This document shows, piece after piece, positions 41,079 to 50,993 of a stretch of 64,000 bases of DNA (position 1 is its first letter; every line of letters starts with the position of its first letter). The notes beneath the pieces were generated by a model. It was given only the letters and a program-made list of their open reading frames with translations. It was not told the origin of the DNA and searched no databases. A program made the position numbers and the translations under genes. The DNA is taken from NCBI GenBank assembly GCA_016720465.1, contig JADKKO010000002.1:164001-228000 (forward strand), in the 5' to 3' direction. The DNA is from Holophagaceae bacterium. Its GTDB lineage: Bacteria > Acidobacteriota > Holophagae > Holophagales > Holophagaceae.

Positions 41079-42116
41079 ATGCATATGCGCTCCCACCTCC
41101 GATACCTATTGTTGGATGGATTCGATCCGGAAACGGGAGAGCTGGCGCTGCGGGTATCGGCCCATGGGGGCGACGCGCTGGGACCACAACTGTTGCGGCT
41201 CAAGCTGCACCTGGGCCGCCATGGCGATGCGCTGCAACCTCTGCGGCGGGAGCTGGCGAATCTTGTGCAGATGCCCCTGCCGCAGCTTTGGGATCGCGGC
41301 CTCAAGCTCTTCATCCGCGCCATCGAGGACGAGCTCAATCAGCCCGAGGGCCGCGATGCGCGCCGCTACATGTGGGTGCAGACGCAAATCCTGCATCCGT
41401 CCGATGAGCGGCGCAGCACCCTGAACCATCCCGTGCAGCGGCAGGTTGAAATTCTCTGGGATTGGGCCCAGCGCCTGGATCAGGAGGGCGATGGAGCCCG
41501 GGCCATGGAACTGGTGGAGCGCCTGCTGCTGCTTTCGCCCAAACACCGCAGCGCGCTCGAATGGCTATCGACGCTGCTGCGGGACCAGGGGATGGTCGAT
41601 GAGATGCTCGATGTGACCGAGCGCTGGCTGGCGGTGGAACCCAACAATCCTGACGCCCTGCTGAGGCGGGGCGAGGCCCTGGTCCATCTGGAGCGGCCCC
41701 GGGACGCCCTTGATGCCTTCCAGGCCATCCTGAAAGGCAATCCGCTGCACGCCGCGGCGCACTTGGGCGCTGGCCAGGCAGCCAGCCTGCAGGGGAGCGA
41801 TCCCTTTCCCCATCTCGACGCGGCCATGGAACTCGACAAAGACGCCACCCTTTCAGTGCTGCGGGAGACTTTCGACTTCAGGGTCAACAGCCGGCTCGGG
41901 GATGAGCGGGGCTACATCCTGGGGGATCTGCCGGCGCTGCTCGGCGTTTCCGCGGCGGAAGTGCGCGCATTCGTGCAGGAACGCCATCTCCCATTGAGCG
42001 GCGAGGCGGTCCGCGAGGTGGAACTCACCCGCTGGGTCGGCATCCAGAACCGCTACCAATTGCTGGCCACCGGCCTACACTGGTCCGCCCCGACGCCCCG
42101 GAGCGTGCCGGGGTGA
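41079..42116 (+). CDS. TPR-repeat protein
   Basis: A 345-residue cytoplasmic protein without signal peptide. The middle third has helical repeat pairs of TPR type, such as QVEILWDWAQRLDQEGDGARAMELVERLLLLSPKH, DVTERWLAVEPNNPDALLRRGEALVHLERPRDALDAFQAILKGNP and LHAAAHLGAGQAASLQG. The N-terminal 110 residues are unfamiliar and contain WVQTQILHPSDER. The C-terminus has LGVSAAEVRAFVQERHLPLSG, which looks like a helix-turn-helix or DNA-binding-type fold but is not proven. The start may be either of two close ATGs (41079 or 41085). Function is unknown; a scaffold role is the generic TPR expectation. Confidence 0.75.
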   Translation: MHMRSHLRYLLLDGFDPETGELALRVSAHGGDALGPQLLRLKLHLGRHGDALQPLRRELANLVQMPLPQLWDRGLKLFIRAIEDELNQPEGRDARRYMWVQTQILHPSDERRSTLNHPVQRQVEILWDWAQRLDQEGDGARAMELVERLLLLSPKHRSALEWLSTLLRDQGMVDEMLDVTERWLAVEPNNPDALLRRGEALVHLERPRDALDAFQAILKGNPLHAAAHLGAGQAASLQGSDPFPHLDAAMELDKDATLSVLRETFDFRVNSRLGDERGYILGDLPALLGVSAAEVRAFVQERHLPLSGEAVREVELTRWVGIQNRYQLLATGLHWSAPTPRSVPG

Positions 42117-42262
42117 CTGGCTTTCCCTGGGTGTTCCGGCCTGGCCGGTGCGCCCCTTTTCAGAATTCGTCCAGCCGCAACAACCGCTTCCTGGTACGCT
42201 CAGCGCAGCCTCAACCCGACCCCAATGCCGAGCAAGGGACTTCTCTGATCCGAGGAGGATCC

Positions 42263-45200
42263 ATGAGTCACATCAAGACCTGGTTCGCAGTGCTTTTCCT
42301 GGCCGCGACCCTATGCGCCCAGCTGGCGCCACAACAGTCCGATGGTCCATCCATCAAGCAGCGGCCGGCTTCTCAAGAAGCCAAGGCCGATCGCCCCGAT
42401 CTGCGGCGGGACTTCGACCGGCTGTGGTTCGGCGGGGAGCCCAGCGCCCAGTACCTGGACTACAAGAAGGCTCGGGCCCAGGAGGAGATGGCGCGCTGGG
42501 CCCACACCCTGCCGGGATTCAAGGCCGACCTGCCGGCGATTCCCGGGTCTGGCGCCGCCTGGATCAATCTGGGACCGAAGAAGAGCCTCTTCAGCGTCTA
42601 TTCGGGCCCGGCCCCTACTTTTCCGGATGTGGATGCGGGCAGGCCCTCGGTGGTGGGCATCCTCACCCACCCGAGCAATCCCCAAATTCTCTATCTGGCG
42701 TCGTCCGGGGGCGGGCTGTGGAAGACCACGAACGCCGATCTCGCCACCGCGGGCGACTGGACCTGGACGCCGCTCACGGACAACCTGCCCAACGCCTCCA
42801 CCACGGGCAATGTCAGCATCGGCGCCGTGGCCATGAGCCCGGCGGATCCCGAAACGCTGTTCCTCGCCCTCGGCGATTCCTTCGATGCGGCCGGACGCGG
42901 CCTCTACAAGAGCGTCAATGGCGGCGCTTCATGGGCCGAGCTGGGCGCGGCAGGCGCGACCACCCGTGTGCATGCCTTGCTGGTGCTGGATGCCAACACG
43001 GTTCTGGTGGGGGGCAACGCGGGCATGTGGCGCTCCACGAATGGGGGCGCCAGTTTCACGAACCTGAGTCTCGGGGGATCCACCTCAGGGGAAATCTGGT
43101 CCATCCAGCGGGTGGGAAGCTCAACCACCAATCTGGTGGCGACACGGGAATCCAGCAGCACCGGCACCTTCTGGTACTCGTCCGATGGCGGCGCCACCTG
43201 GCTCCAGGCGGCCCTGGACGGGCTGGCTTCGGGCCAGAACCCAGGCCGGGCCACGGTCAACACTTCCTTGTCCAGCGCCTCAAATGCCTACGGCATCGCC
43301 GAGAACACCGTGTCAGGCGTCTTCGCCCGAGGCGTATTCAAGTCATCCAACGCGGGCCATAACTGGACCTTCCTGGCTGCCCCGACCATCACGGGCGGGC
43401 TTTTCCAGCCATTCAATCAGTCAGGCGACGGGGATCAAGCCTTCTACAACCACTGCCTGGCCGTGGATCCCGATGACGATTCGAAGGTGTTCGTGGCTTC
43501 TAACTTGTCCCTCTTCCGTAGCATGGATGGGGGGGCGACCTGGGTCCAGATGACTAGTTGGAGGGCCCTCAACCTGCCTTATGCGCACGCGGACTTCCAT
43601 ACCAACACCTGGTCCAGGACCGGTCCCAAGACCCTCTTCCTGGGCAATGACGGCGGCCTTTGCGTGGTGCGGGATCCCTTCCGTCCCACCCCGCCCTTCA
43701 CAGCGGATCAAAATGTCTTCGCCGCCGGGGACACCACCTACATAGACAACCGCCGCAATCGCGGCATCACCTCCCACATGGTCTACCATCTGGGTTCCAG
43801 CATCGCCGCCTCCCCCGCCGATACGCGCCACCGCATCACCTTGGGGCTGCAGGACCTGAGCAGCCGGGTCCGCGTGGACGAGGGATCCGGCTTGCAAAAT
43901 TCCAGCACCTGGGACGACCCCACGGGCACCGGCGATGGCTTTGGCACCCTCATCAATTCCGCCAACGGCAACAAGATGATGGTGTCGAGCTACAACACCA
44001 GGCCCAAGCGGAGCACGGATGGCGGTGCCACCTGGACCTCCGCCACCTCCGGAATCACCGGTTCCGCACCCTTCCACACCCAGCTCTTCCCAGGGCGGAC
44101 CGATGCCACGGGGAACACGCTGTTCACCGCCACGAACTTGATCATCTATAAGAGCACCGACTGGGCGGCCACGCCCTGGTCTCCCCTTGCCATGACGGGA
44201 TTCACCGGAACCCTGATCCGGAATTTCAACACGTCCGCAAGCAACGGCAATTCCCTCGCCATCGCCGCAAATTCCGGAAATGTCTGGGTCTCATCCAATG
44301 GTGGATCCACCTGGACGAATCCAGCAGGCGGGGATGTTACGGGAGGTGTGCAGTTCCTCAGCTACACCTGGTTCGACACGACGAATAACCAGACCATTTA
44401 TGCCGCTTCGGTCGCTCCCAGCGCCAGCAGCCATCTGTGGAAATCCGTGAATGGCGGCAATACCTTCACGCCCATCGATGTGGGCAACGGATTCCCGTTC
44501 GGCATCCCGGTCCACGTCATCCAAAACGATCCTGCAACCTCGGCCCGGCTGCTGGCCGGCACGGATTTCGGGGTCTACATCTCGGAAAACGGCGGCGGCA
44601 CCTGGGCCCGCTACGGGGTTGGACTGCCCATGGTGGCGGTCCGGGACCTCTACATCGCCCCGGATGGAAGCTTTGTCCGCATCGCCACCTATGGCCGCGG
44701 GGTGTGGGAGATCGCCGGGCCCGCCGCGCCGGGTCCGACCATCACCACCCAGCCCCAGAGCCAGGCCGTGACGGTGGGACAGACCGCCACCTTCAACGTG
44801 GTGGCCACCGGCAGCGGCACGCTCAGCTACCAATGGAAGAAGGGCCTCACGAACGTCGGGACCAATTCCAGTTCGTACACGACTCCTGCGACGATCCTCG
44901 CGGACAATGGCAGCCAGTACTCGGTGGTGGTCACCGACACCGCCGGGTCCACCACCAGCGCCGTCGCCACGCTCACGGTCAATCCGGTAGCCACCGGGCC
45001 GACCATCAACGTCCATCCGTCCAATGTCACTGTGCTTGCGGGACAAGCCGCGACGTTCAACGTGGTTGCCACTGGCACGGGCGCCCTCAGCTATCAGTGG
45101 CGGAGGAATGCCGTCGTCATTCCCGGGGCGACCTCCGCGAGCTACACCACGCCACCCGCCCTTGCCGGAGACACCGGCATCCCGTTCGGCGTCAATGTCA

Positions 45201-46456
45201 CCGACAGCACCGGCAGCACCCTCAGCAATTCCGGAATCCTGACGGTCACGCCCTGCGGCAGTGGCACGAACCAGGTCCTCCTGAATCCCGGCTTCGAATC
45301 CGGAAACAATGGAGCCTGGATCACATCCACCACCCAGTCGGGCAATTTCATCATCGATGCAACCAACCCCGCCTCCAACGCCCGCACGGGTTCCTGGTAT
45401 GCCTGGCTGGGTGGATGGGGCACCCCGGGAACGGAGACCCTGTACCAGCAGGTGGCCATTCCGCCGGGCGCCTCCAGCGCCATCCTGAAATTCTGGTTGT
45501 TCATCGGGACCAATGAGATCGGCGCGGTCGCCTTCGATACCCTCAAGGTGAAAATCAAGAATGGCAGCGGCTCCACCCTGGCGGATCTGCCTGGCTACTC
45601 GAATGTCGATGCGGCAGGGATGACGGATTATGTCCAAAAGACTGTCGACCTGACGGCCTATGCGGGCCAGACCATCCGGATCTACTTCGAGGGCGAGGAG
45701 GATTCCGGACTCTCCACTTCGTTCCTCCTTGATGACTTTGAATTGAATGTCGCGAGCGGGTCCGCGGCCACGATTCCTGCCATCACCACCCACCCAGCCT
45801 CGCAAAGCGTGAGCCCCGGCCAGTCGGCGAGCTTCAGCGTTCTGGCTACGGGCACGGCGCCGCTGTACTACCAATGGCGCAAGGATGGCACCGTCATTCC
45901 AAGCGCCACCAGCTCGACCCTTACCATCGCCTCGGCCCAGGCGGGGGACGCGGGAGCCTACACCGGGTTGGTGAGCAACTGCGCCGGGTACGTCACCAGC
46001 AATCCGGCGACCCTGACGGTCAGCAGCGCGACACCGCCCACCATCACGACCCAGCCCCAGAGCCAGAGCGTCACCGCGGGCCAGAGCACGACCTTCAGCG
46101 TCGTCGCTGCGGGCTCGCCGCCGCTCGCCTACCAGTGGCGCCGCAATGGAACGAATATCTCTGGCGCCACCGGCGCGTCCTATACGTTCACGCCCACACT
46201 GGCGGATAATGCCGCGCAATATTCCGTTTTCGTGAGCAACGGTTCGGGCAATGCCACGAGTTCCAACGCGACCTTGGCGGTGAGTCCCAAGAGCCGCGAC
46301 CTGAATGGCGATGGCCAAACCAACGTCCTGGATCTGGCCACCTGCCTGGCCGCCTATTCAGGATCCGGCAATTCCACCAGCAACCCCGCCGCTGATTTGG
46401 ATGGCGATGGGGATTGCGACGACGCCGACCTGGCCCTTCTGCTTGCCGGAATCTGA
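42263..46456 (+). CDS. secreted beta-propeller/Ig/dockerin protein
   Basis: A 1397-residue secreted protein. The ATG at 42263 has GGAGG five bases upstream and opens a signal peptide (WFAVLFLAATLCAQ). Residues about 80-815 contain BNR/sortilin-like propeller repeats (GLYKSVNGGASWAEL, GMWRSTNGGASFTNL, SLFRSMDGGATWVQM, HLWKSVNGGNTF). Ig-like domains lie at about 823-905, 911-995, 1169-1255 and 1258-1338. A jelly-roll or MAM-like domain (NPGFESGNNGAW...FLLDDFEL) is at about 998-1165. The C-terminus (1340-1397) has two Asp-rich calcium loops, DLNGDGQTNVLDL and DLDGDGDCDDADL, the dockerin type I pattern. Propellers of this kind occur in glycosidases and peptidases, but no active site is assigned. 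Confidence 0.9.
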   Translation: MSHIKTWFAVLFLAATLCAQLAPQQSDGPSIKQRPASQEAKADRPDLRRDFDRLWFGGEPSAQYLDYKKARAQEEMARWAHTLPGFKADLPAIPGSGAAWINLGPKKSLFSVYSGPAPTFPDVDAGRPSVVGILTHPSNPQILYLASSGGGLWKTTNADLATAGDWTWTPLTDNLPNASTTGNVSIGAVAMSPADPETLFLALGDSFDAAGRGLYKSVNGGASWAELGAAGATTRVHALLVLDANTVLVGGNAGMWRSTNGGASFTNLSLGGSTSGEIWSIQRVGSSTTNLVATRESSSTGTFWYSSDGGATWLQAALDGLASGQNPGRATVNTSLSSASNAYGIAENTVSGVFARGVFKSSNAGHNWTFLAAPTITGGLFQPFNQSGDGDQAFYNHCLAVDPDDDSKVFVASNLSLFRSMDGGATWVQMTSWRALNLPYAHADFHTNTWSRTGPKTLFLGNDGGLCVVRDPFRPTPPFTADQNVFAAGDTTYIDNRRNRGITSHMVYHLGSSIAASPADTRHRITLGLQDLSSRVRVDEGSGLQNSSTWDDPTGTGDGFGTLINSANGNKMMVSSYNTRPKRSTDGGATWTSATSGITGSAPFHTQLFPGRTDATGNTLFTATNLIIYKSTDWAATPWSPLAMTGFTGTLIRNFNTSASNGNSLAIAANSGNVWVSSNGGSTWTNPAGGDVTGGVQFLSYTWFDTTNNQTIYAASVAPSASSHLWKSVNGGNTFTPIDVGNGFPFGIPVHVIQNDPATSARLLAGTDFGVYISENGGGTWARYGVGLPMVAVRDLYIAPDGSFVRIATYGRGVWEIAGPAAPGPTITTQPQSQAVTVGQTATFNVVATGSGTLSYQWKKGLTNVGTNSSSYTTPATILADNGSQYSVVVTDTAGSTTSAVATLTVNPVATGPTINVHPSNVTVLAGQAATFNVVATGTGALSYQWRRNAVVIPGATSASYTTPPALAGDTGIPFGVNVTDSTGSTLSNSGILTVTPCGSGTNQVLLNPGFESGNNGAWITSTTQSGNFIIDATNPASNARTGSWYAWLGGWGTPGTETLYQQVAIPPGASSAILKFWLFIGTNEIGAVAFDTLKVKIKNGSGSTLADLPGYSNVDAAGMTDYVQKTVDLTAYAGQTIRIYFEGEEDSGLSTSFLLDDFELNVASGSAATIPAITTHPASQSVSPGQSASFSVLATGTAPLYYQWRKDGTVIPSATSSTLTIASAQAGDAGAYTGLVSNCAGYVTSNPATLTVSSATPPTITTQPQSQSVTAGQSTTFSVVAAGSPPLAYQWRRNGTNISGATGASYTFTPTLADNAAQYSVFVSNGSGNATSSNATLAVSPKSRDLNGDGQTNVLDLATCLAAYSGSGNSTSNPAADLDGDGDCDDADLALLLAGI

Positions 46457-46466
46457 GGAGAACCCC

Positions 46467-47042
46467 ATGCGATATCCAATTCCAACGACGGTCGCCTGCC
46501 TCCTTCTCCTGTCGCTTGCCTCGGCCTGCAGCGGGGGCGGCGGTGGCGCCACAACCCCGCCGCCCCCGCCCAAGACCATCGCCGACACCTTGACCTACAC
46601 GGATCCCAGCGGCGCAGGCTTCCGCCTGGTGCGCAATGCCAGCCTCTCGACCTCTTCGAAGCTGGTGCTGGATCTCACCGGCCCCGCGGGCAATGGGCAC
46701 GGTGTGGCCTTCATCGTCAGCGCCGACCAGTCCAAGGTCACCTGGTCCAATCCACCCTCATCCAGCACTTTGGCCGCAAACCTGGCCTTTAATCTGGGCT
46801 CTGGCACACAAGCCTTCATCGGGAAATCGTCCGGCGACCAATTACAGGGCGCCGCCTTCCAGAAACCTGGCACCGCAGCGGTGAACATGGCCCAGCCGCT
46901 CATGCGCATCAGCCTGGACCTGAAATCGAGCATTCCCGTGAACACGTCCGTGCCCCTGTCCTTCACCAGCGGCAACCAGCTCCCAGCGAGCGGGGGACCG
47001 GGCAGCATCACGGTGGCCGTGGGCACGCTGCTCGCCCAGTGA
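46467..47042 (+). CDS. lipoprotein, possibly cohesin-like
   Basis: A 191-residue lipoprotein starting at 46467 (GAGGAG six bases upstream), ten bases after the dockerin protein's stop. The lipobox LASAC is followed by a Gly-rich and Pro-rich tether (CSGGGGGATTPPPPPK). The remaining 150 residues look all-beta. GHGVAFIVSADQSKVTW and the ending GGPGSITVAVGTLLAQ resemble the first and last strands of cohesin-type domains, but this match is weak and by eye. If right, it would hold the dockerin-bearing partner at the outer membrane. Otherwise it is an unassigned lipoprotein of the same operon. Confidence 0.6.
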   Translation: MRYPIPTTVACLLLLSLASACSGGGGGATTPPPPPKTIADTLTYTDPSGAGFRLVRNASLSTSSKLVLDLTGPAGNGHGVAFIVSADQSKVTWSNPPSSSTLAANLAFNLGSGTQAFIGKSSGDQLQGAAFQKPGTAAVNMAQPLMRISLDLKSSIPVNTSVPLSFTSGNQLPASGGPGSITVAVGTLLAQ

Positions 47043-47140
47043 CCAGCGCCTGACCCACCATTGATCGGGCCGGATTGGGGCATGGCAGGGCCCCCGATCG
47101 AAATTCAATAATCGAAAAATGAAGATGCGATGATGTTTCC

Positions 47141-48025
47141 ATGGACGCCCTGCTCACCACCGATCTCCCCTTTCCCGTGTTCCGGCGGGGCAAGGTCCGC
47201 GATGTCTACGATCTCGGAGCGCACCTGCTCATCGTGGCCACGGACCGCATTTCGGCTTTCGATTGTGTGATGCCCCAGGGCATTCCGGACAAGGGCCGCC
47301 TCCTCACGGCGGTCGCGAATTACTGGTTCAATCTCACGGCGGACCTGGTTCCCAACCATCTCCTCGCCACGAAGGTGGAGGACTATCCCGCATCGCTGCA
47401 GCCGCATGCGGAATTGCTTGAAGGCCGTTCCATCCTGGTGAAGAAGACGCGGCCCCTGCCCGTGGAATGCGTCGTGCGGGGCTTCCTGGCGGGATCCGGA
47501 TGGAAGGAATACCAGGCTGCGCGGACGATCTGCGGCATCCCGCTGCCGCCCCACCTGCCCATGGCATCACAGCTGCCGGACCCCATCTTCACGCCCGCCA
47601 CCAAAGCCGACACGGGGCACGACGAGAATATCTCCTTCGAGCAATTCCAGGATCTGCTGGGCGGCGAGATGGCCGGGCGCTTGCGGTCCTTGAGCCTGCG
47701 GCTCTACCACCGGGGCAGTGAAATCGCGCTGAGCCGGGGCATATTGCTCGCCGACACCAAGTTCGAGTTTGGCGTGGATGATGACGGGCAATTGCTGCTC
47801 ATCGATGAAGCCCTGACGCCAGACTCCAGCCGCTATTGGCCCGCGGACCGATGGGAGCCGGGAAAGCAGCCCCCCAGCCTCGACAAGCAATTCTTGCGGG
47901 ACTACCTGGAGCGCCTGCCCGACTGGAACAAACAGCCCCCTGCGCCGGATCTGCCGCCCAACATCATCGAAGGTGTCCGTTCCCGCTACGTGGACCTGGC
48001 GGCACGGTTCGGTGTTGAACTCTGA
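47141..48025 (+). CDS. purC: SAICAR synthetase
   Basis: A 294-residue phosphoribosylaminoimidazole-succinocarboxamide synthase of purine synthesis, joining CAIR and aspartate with ATP. Motifs are RRGKVRDVYDLG, LIVATDRISAFDCVMPQGIPDKG, LPVECVVRGFLAGSGWKEY, LADTKFEFG and IDEALTPDSSRYWP. Length and the longer C-terminal region (DKQFLRDYLERLPDW) are those of the eukaryote-like/proteobacterial long form. Confidence 0.97.
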   Translation: MDALLTTDLPFPVFRRGKVRDVYDLGAHLLIVATDRISAFDCVMPQGIPDKGRLLTAVANYWFNLTADLVPNHLLATKVEDYPASLQPHAELLEGRSILVKKTRPLPVECVVRGFLAGSGWKEYQAARTICGIPLPPHLPMASQLPDPIFTPATKADTGHDENISFEQFQDLLGGEMAGRLRSLSLRLYHRGSEIALSRGILLADTKFEFGVDDDGQLLLIDEALTPDSSRYWPADRWEPGKQPPSLDKQFLRDYLERLPDWNKQPPAPDLPPNIIEGVRSRYVDLAARFGVEL

Positions 48026-48033
48026 GGCAGGCG

Positions 48034-49311
48034 CTATTCCGTTTTCGTTCCGGGCGCCCGGCCGCCTTCGAACACCAGAATGCGGGCCGCATCGAGATCC
48101 AGCCAGGACCGCAAGGCGGCATTGAAGCCAGCCAAGCCGACGCCACGGATGTCCTGCTCGGATGGCCCGGCGCCCAAGAGGGTTTCCTTCGCCGCCAGGG
48201 ACAACTGATCTTGCGGATGCAGTGCCAGGGCCCGCCGGTCCGCGATCCAAAGGGCCTTGGCCTGTTCCAGTTCCTTGGTTTCCAGTCCTGATCCGGCCAC
48301 AGCCGACAGTTCCGCCCGCAGGGAGGCCTCCGAGGCATCCGCAGCGAGGATCAGGGAACGCCACCCGGCGGCGCCAAGGTAGATCCGGCAACGATCCGGG
48401 CCAAGGCGCCGGGGCAGCCAGAGGCTCAACAGTTCCTGCGCGGCGCGCTGCGGGACAGCCGTAACCCGGGCGGGCAGGGCGATGATCGTTTCCATCCGAT
48501 CCGAAGCCACCAGGGTCCGGGGACGCTTCACGCCCTTGGTGGAGACGGTTGGAACGGCCGAGGGAAGTGATGACAGTGCATCTTTCCCGCTGCCTCCATT
48601 CCAGGTCCCGAAATTCGTTTGGGCAAGCTGCCTCGCCTGGGACAGATTCAGGTCACCCGAGATGGCGAGCACCGCCCGCCCGGGCCGAAGGGTTGCTGAG
48701 ATGGACCGCTGCAGGGCTTCAAGATGGATCTGCCCCAGCCCCTTTTCCGTAAGCGGTTCCAGAGGCAGGTCAGGCCTTTCCAGCAGGCGGAGGAACTCTT
48801 GTCTCGCGGCCGCATGCCCGCCCGGCTCCTGCAACGCGTGGATCAGGCGGAGCCGTTGGCCATCCAGATCGCCGCCATCGGGAATCGGGCGGGTCGTGGC
48901 ATCCGCCAGCAGCGAGAAGGCCGATTCGGCCTCCGGACTTCCGCCGTCCAGGTTCCACACGGGGCCGTCCGGTTCGCCTGAGAGCCGCAGGCTCAGGCCC
49001 CGTTCCTCCAGCGTCCGGTTGAACGCGGCCCGGCTGCGGTTGCCCACGGAACAGCGATCCAACAGGCCCAGCGCCAAGGGCTCAAGGGGCATCGGACCTT
49101 CGGGCACCTTGCCCTTGGTCTCGGGGCTGGGGGATGGCTCGCTGAAGTCCCGGGGCGCCCAGGTCGACCTGAGCTGAAGACGGATCAAGGGATGCCGGTG
49201 GTTCTCGAGAAACAGGACCCGCAATCCGTTCGGCAGATGGAACGATTGAATGCCGGTGGGCTGCGCAGCTAGGGGCAGCGCCAAGAGCCAAGCCGCCAGG
49301 ACGAGTCTCAA
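48034..49311 (-). CDS. M16 peptidase-like protein lacking the zinc motif (1)
   Basis: A 425-residue exported protein (signal MRLVLAAWLLALPLAAQ) with the M16 fold. Support comes from FHLPNGLRVLFLENHRHPLIRLQL at the start and PGRAVLAISGDLNLSQARQLAQTNFGTW in the middle, where active enzymes have similar strands. The inverted zinc motif HxxEH should lie around residues 75-85, but the sequence there is EPLALGLLDRCSVGNRS, so it should be inactive. M16 enzymes often pair an active with an inactive subunit. Here the upstream partner also lacks the motif. The ATG overlaps its stop by four bases. Confidence 0.8.
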   Translation of the reverse strand: MRLVLAAWLLALPLAAQPTGIQSFHLPNGLRVLFLENHRHPLIRLQLRSTWAPRDFSEPSPSPETKGKVPEGPMPLEPLALGLLDRCSVGNRSRAAFNRTLEERGLSLRLSGEPDGPVWNLDGGSPEAESAFSLLADATTRPIPDGGDLDGQRLRLIHALQEPGGHAAARQEFLRLLERPDLPLEPLTEKGLGQIHLEALQRSISATLRPGRAVLAISGDLNLSQARQLAQTNFGTWNGGSGKDALSSLPSAVPTVSTKGVKRPRTLVASDRMETIIALPARVTAVPQRAAQELLSLWLPRRLGPDRCRIYLGAAGWRSLILAADASEASLRAELSAVAGSGLETKELEQAKALWIADRRALALHPQDQLSLAAKETLLGAGPSEQDIRGVGLAGFNAALRSWLDLDAARILVFEGGRAPGTKTE

Positions 49312-50960
49312 GGGGCCTCCTTGGCTTTCGAATCCTTGAAGGCCGGATCCAGGAGCTTCAGTGTGGCCGCCCGCTGTTCCCGCGGCAGCATCTGCAATTG
49401 CCGCAGCCCTTCCTGGACCAGCGTTTCCGCTTTGGCGGGTTCGACGCCCTTGCGCAGGGCCAGGCCCCGCAGGGCCTGGGCGATTTTCTGGTCCAGCGGA
49501 TCCACGCTCAGGCTGCTGTCCGGCGCCACAACCCCGATGATCACCTGATCCATGGACAGATGGAGGCGGACCACCCGCTGGATTTCCTCGGACCGGAGTT
49601 GTTGAAGCCGTTTGGCGGGAAGAAAAGCCTGGCGCCAGTCTCCAAGCACAGCCCAGCCTTCGCCAAGGGTCGCTGCCAGGGCGGCGGGATCTTCTTCGGC
49701 CGATAGGTTTTGGAGTTCGGCCTGGTTCAGGGCTTTCTGGAACTCATCCCCTGGGACCAACTCTTCGGCAAGCCTCAGAACTTCGCCGCGGAGGGCCATC
49801 TCCAATTCCGCGATGCTATGGCCTTCGGACGGCTCGGCCGTGATCAGCAGCAGGTTCAGGGCCCTTGCGCCGGGGACGCCGAGTTGTACCTGGATGTTCC
49901 GGGCCATGCCGTGGTCCACCAGGCCTTGCAGCCTTCCGCTGGCGCCTTGGCCAAGCACCCTGGCCGCCAGCGCCAAAGCCGGTGTATCGGGAGCCGATGC
50001 GGGGGGGATCCGCCAACCCATGTAGAGGCGCGGGAGCGCGGAACGGGAAACTTGCAGTCGTAAGGTGCACATGGAGGGGATGGAACCCGACAGGGCGGGT
50101 TCAGACTCGGTGCCGCCCCCCAATCGGCCGAACTGGTGTTCCAGCACGGGCACGATGGAATCGGCGGAAACATCGCCCACCAACACCAGCAGCATGCGTT
50201 CGGGGGAGATCAGGCGAGCCGCGAGGGCCTTGGCGTCGGCTCGGGTGATACCGGCGATGGCACCTGGATTTTCATCCATGGCCGAGGCATAGGGCTGGCC
50301 CACGAATGCGCTGCCCAGCAGGGGCGAAAGGCCTGGATCTGCCAGGGCGGAGGCGCGCAGATCATCCAGCCAGCGCTCCCGGATGAGGGGGAAACGATAG
50401 AGGTTCATCTGGTCCAGGAGCTTGGCTTGGAGCTGGGCCCAGGGCTCCATCTGGCTCGCCGGGAGATCGAAGGCCGTGGCGATGTAATCCGCGTTCGCGT
50501 GGGTGGTCCGTGCCGTGGCGCCGAGCTGTTCCAGGAGATCCAGTTCGGCGGCATCTCCGAATTCGGCTTTCAACCGCGCGAAAGCCTGGGCGTGCAAAGC
50601 CGCCACTTCCGGAGGCGGGGCCCCGGGTTCGGACCTGGAACGCTGGAGCGTTTCCCGGCGCAGGGATTCGTAGAGGGCCTCCTCCTCTCGCGCCATCCCC
50701 TCGGCTTTCCGGGAAAGATCAGCAGGGGTGCAGCGTCCGAACAGGCTTCGCGCCAGCAACTCCACGGAACTTGGCGGCAGGCCTCCCGCATCGCTGCGTC
50801 CACCCCGCACGAACAACGCGACATGGACCATGCCGTCGCTGGGGCGCTCCACCACCAGCACCCGCATGCCGTTGGACAGCCGCCGGTCCGTGGTTTCCGG
50901 CCCCTGGGCCGCAAGTCCCACGGCCATGGCGGTGGCGAAGATCCAGCAGAAAAGTCTCAC
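49308..50960 (-). CDS. M16 peptidase-like protein lacking the zinc motif (2)
   Basis: A 550-residue exported M16-fold protein (signal RLFCWIFATAMAVGLAAQ) starting at a GTG. Markers are RRLSNGMRVLVVERPSDGMVHVALFVRGG, ALADPGLSPLLGSAFVGQPYASAM, ITRADAKALAARLISPERMLLVLVGDVSADSIVPVLEHQFGRL and LPRLYMGWRIPP. The position of HxxEH holds PPSSVELLARSLFGRC, so both His and the Glu are lost. Substrate binding or a structural role in the envelope is possible. Coupled with the following gene. Confidence 0.82.
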   Translation of the reverse strand: MRLFCWIFATAMAVGLAAQGPETTDRRLSNGMRVLVVERPSDGMVHVALFVRGGRSDAGGLPPSSVELLARSLFGRCTPADLSRKAEGMAREEEALYESLRRETLQRSRSEPGAPPPEVAALHAQAFARLKAEFGDAAELDLLEQLGATARTTHANADYIATAFDLPASQMEPWAQLQAKLLDQMNLYRFPLIRERWLDDLRASALADPGLSPLLGSAFVGQPYASAMDENPGAIAGITRADAKALAARLISPERMLLVLVGDVSADSIVPVLEHQFGRLGGGTESEPALSGSIPSMCTLRLQVSRSALPRLYMGWRIPPASAPDTPALALAARVLGQGASGRLQGLVDHGMARNIQVQLGVPGARALNLLLITAEPSEGHSIAELEMALRGEVLRLAEELVPGDEFQKALNQAELQNLSAEEDPAALAATLGEGWAVLGDWRQAFLPAKRLQQLRSEEIQRVVRLHLSMDQVIIGVVAPDSSLSVDPLDQKIAQALRGLALRKGVEPAKAETLVQEGLRQLQMLPREQRAATLKLLDPAFKDSKAKEAP

Positions 50961-50993
50961 CCACCAAGCTTAGCTGATGATGGAGGCGCAAGC

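Noticed and set aside
44291..46318. Minus-strand open frame of 675 codons opposite the dockerin protein
   Set aside because: It is the complement of Ig-repeat coding sequence, with low-complexity Arg/Gly composition.
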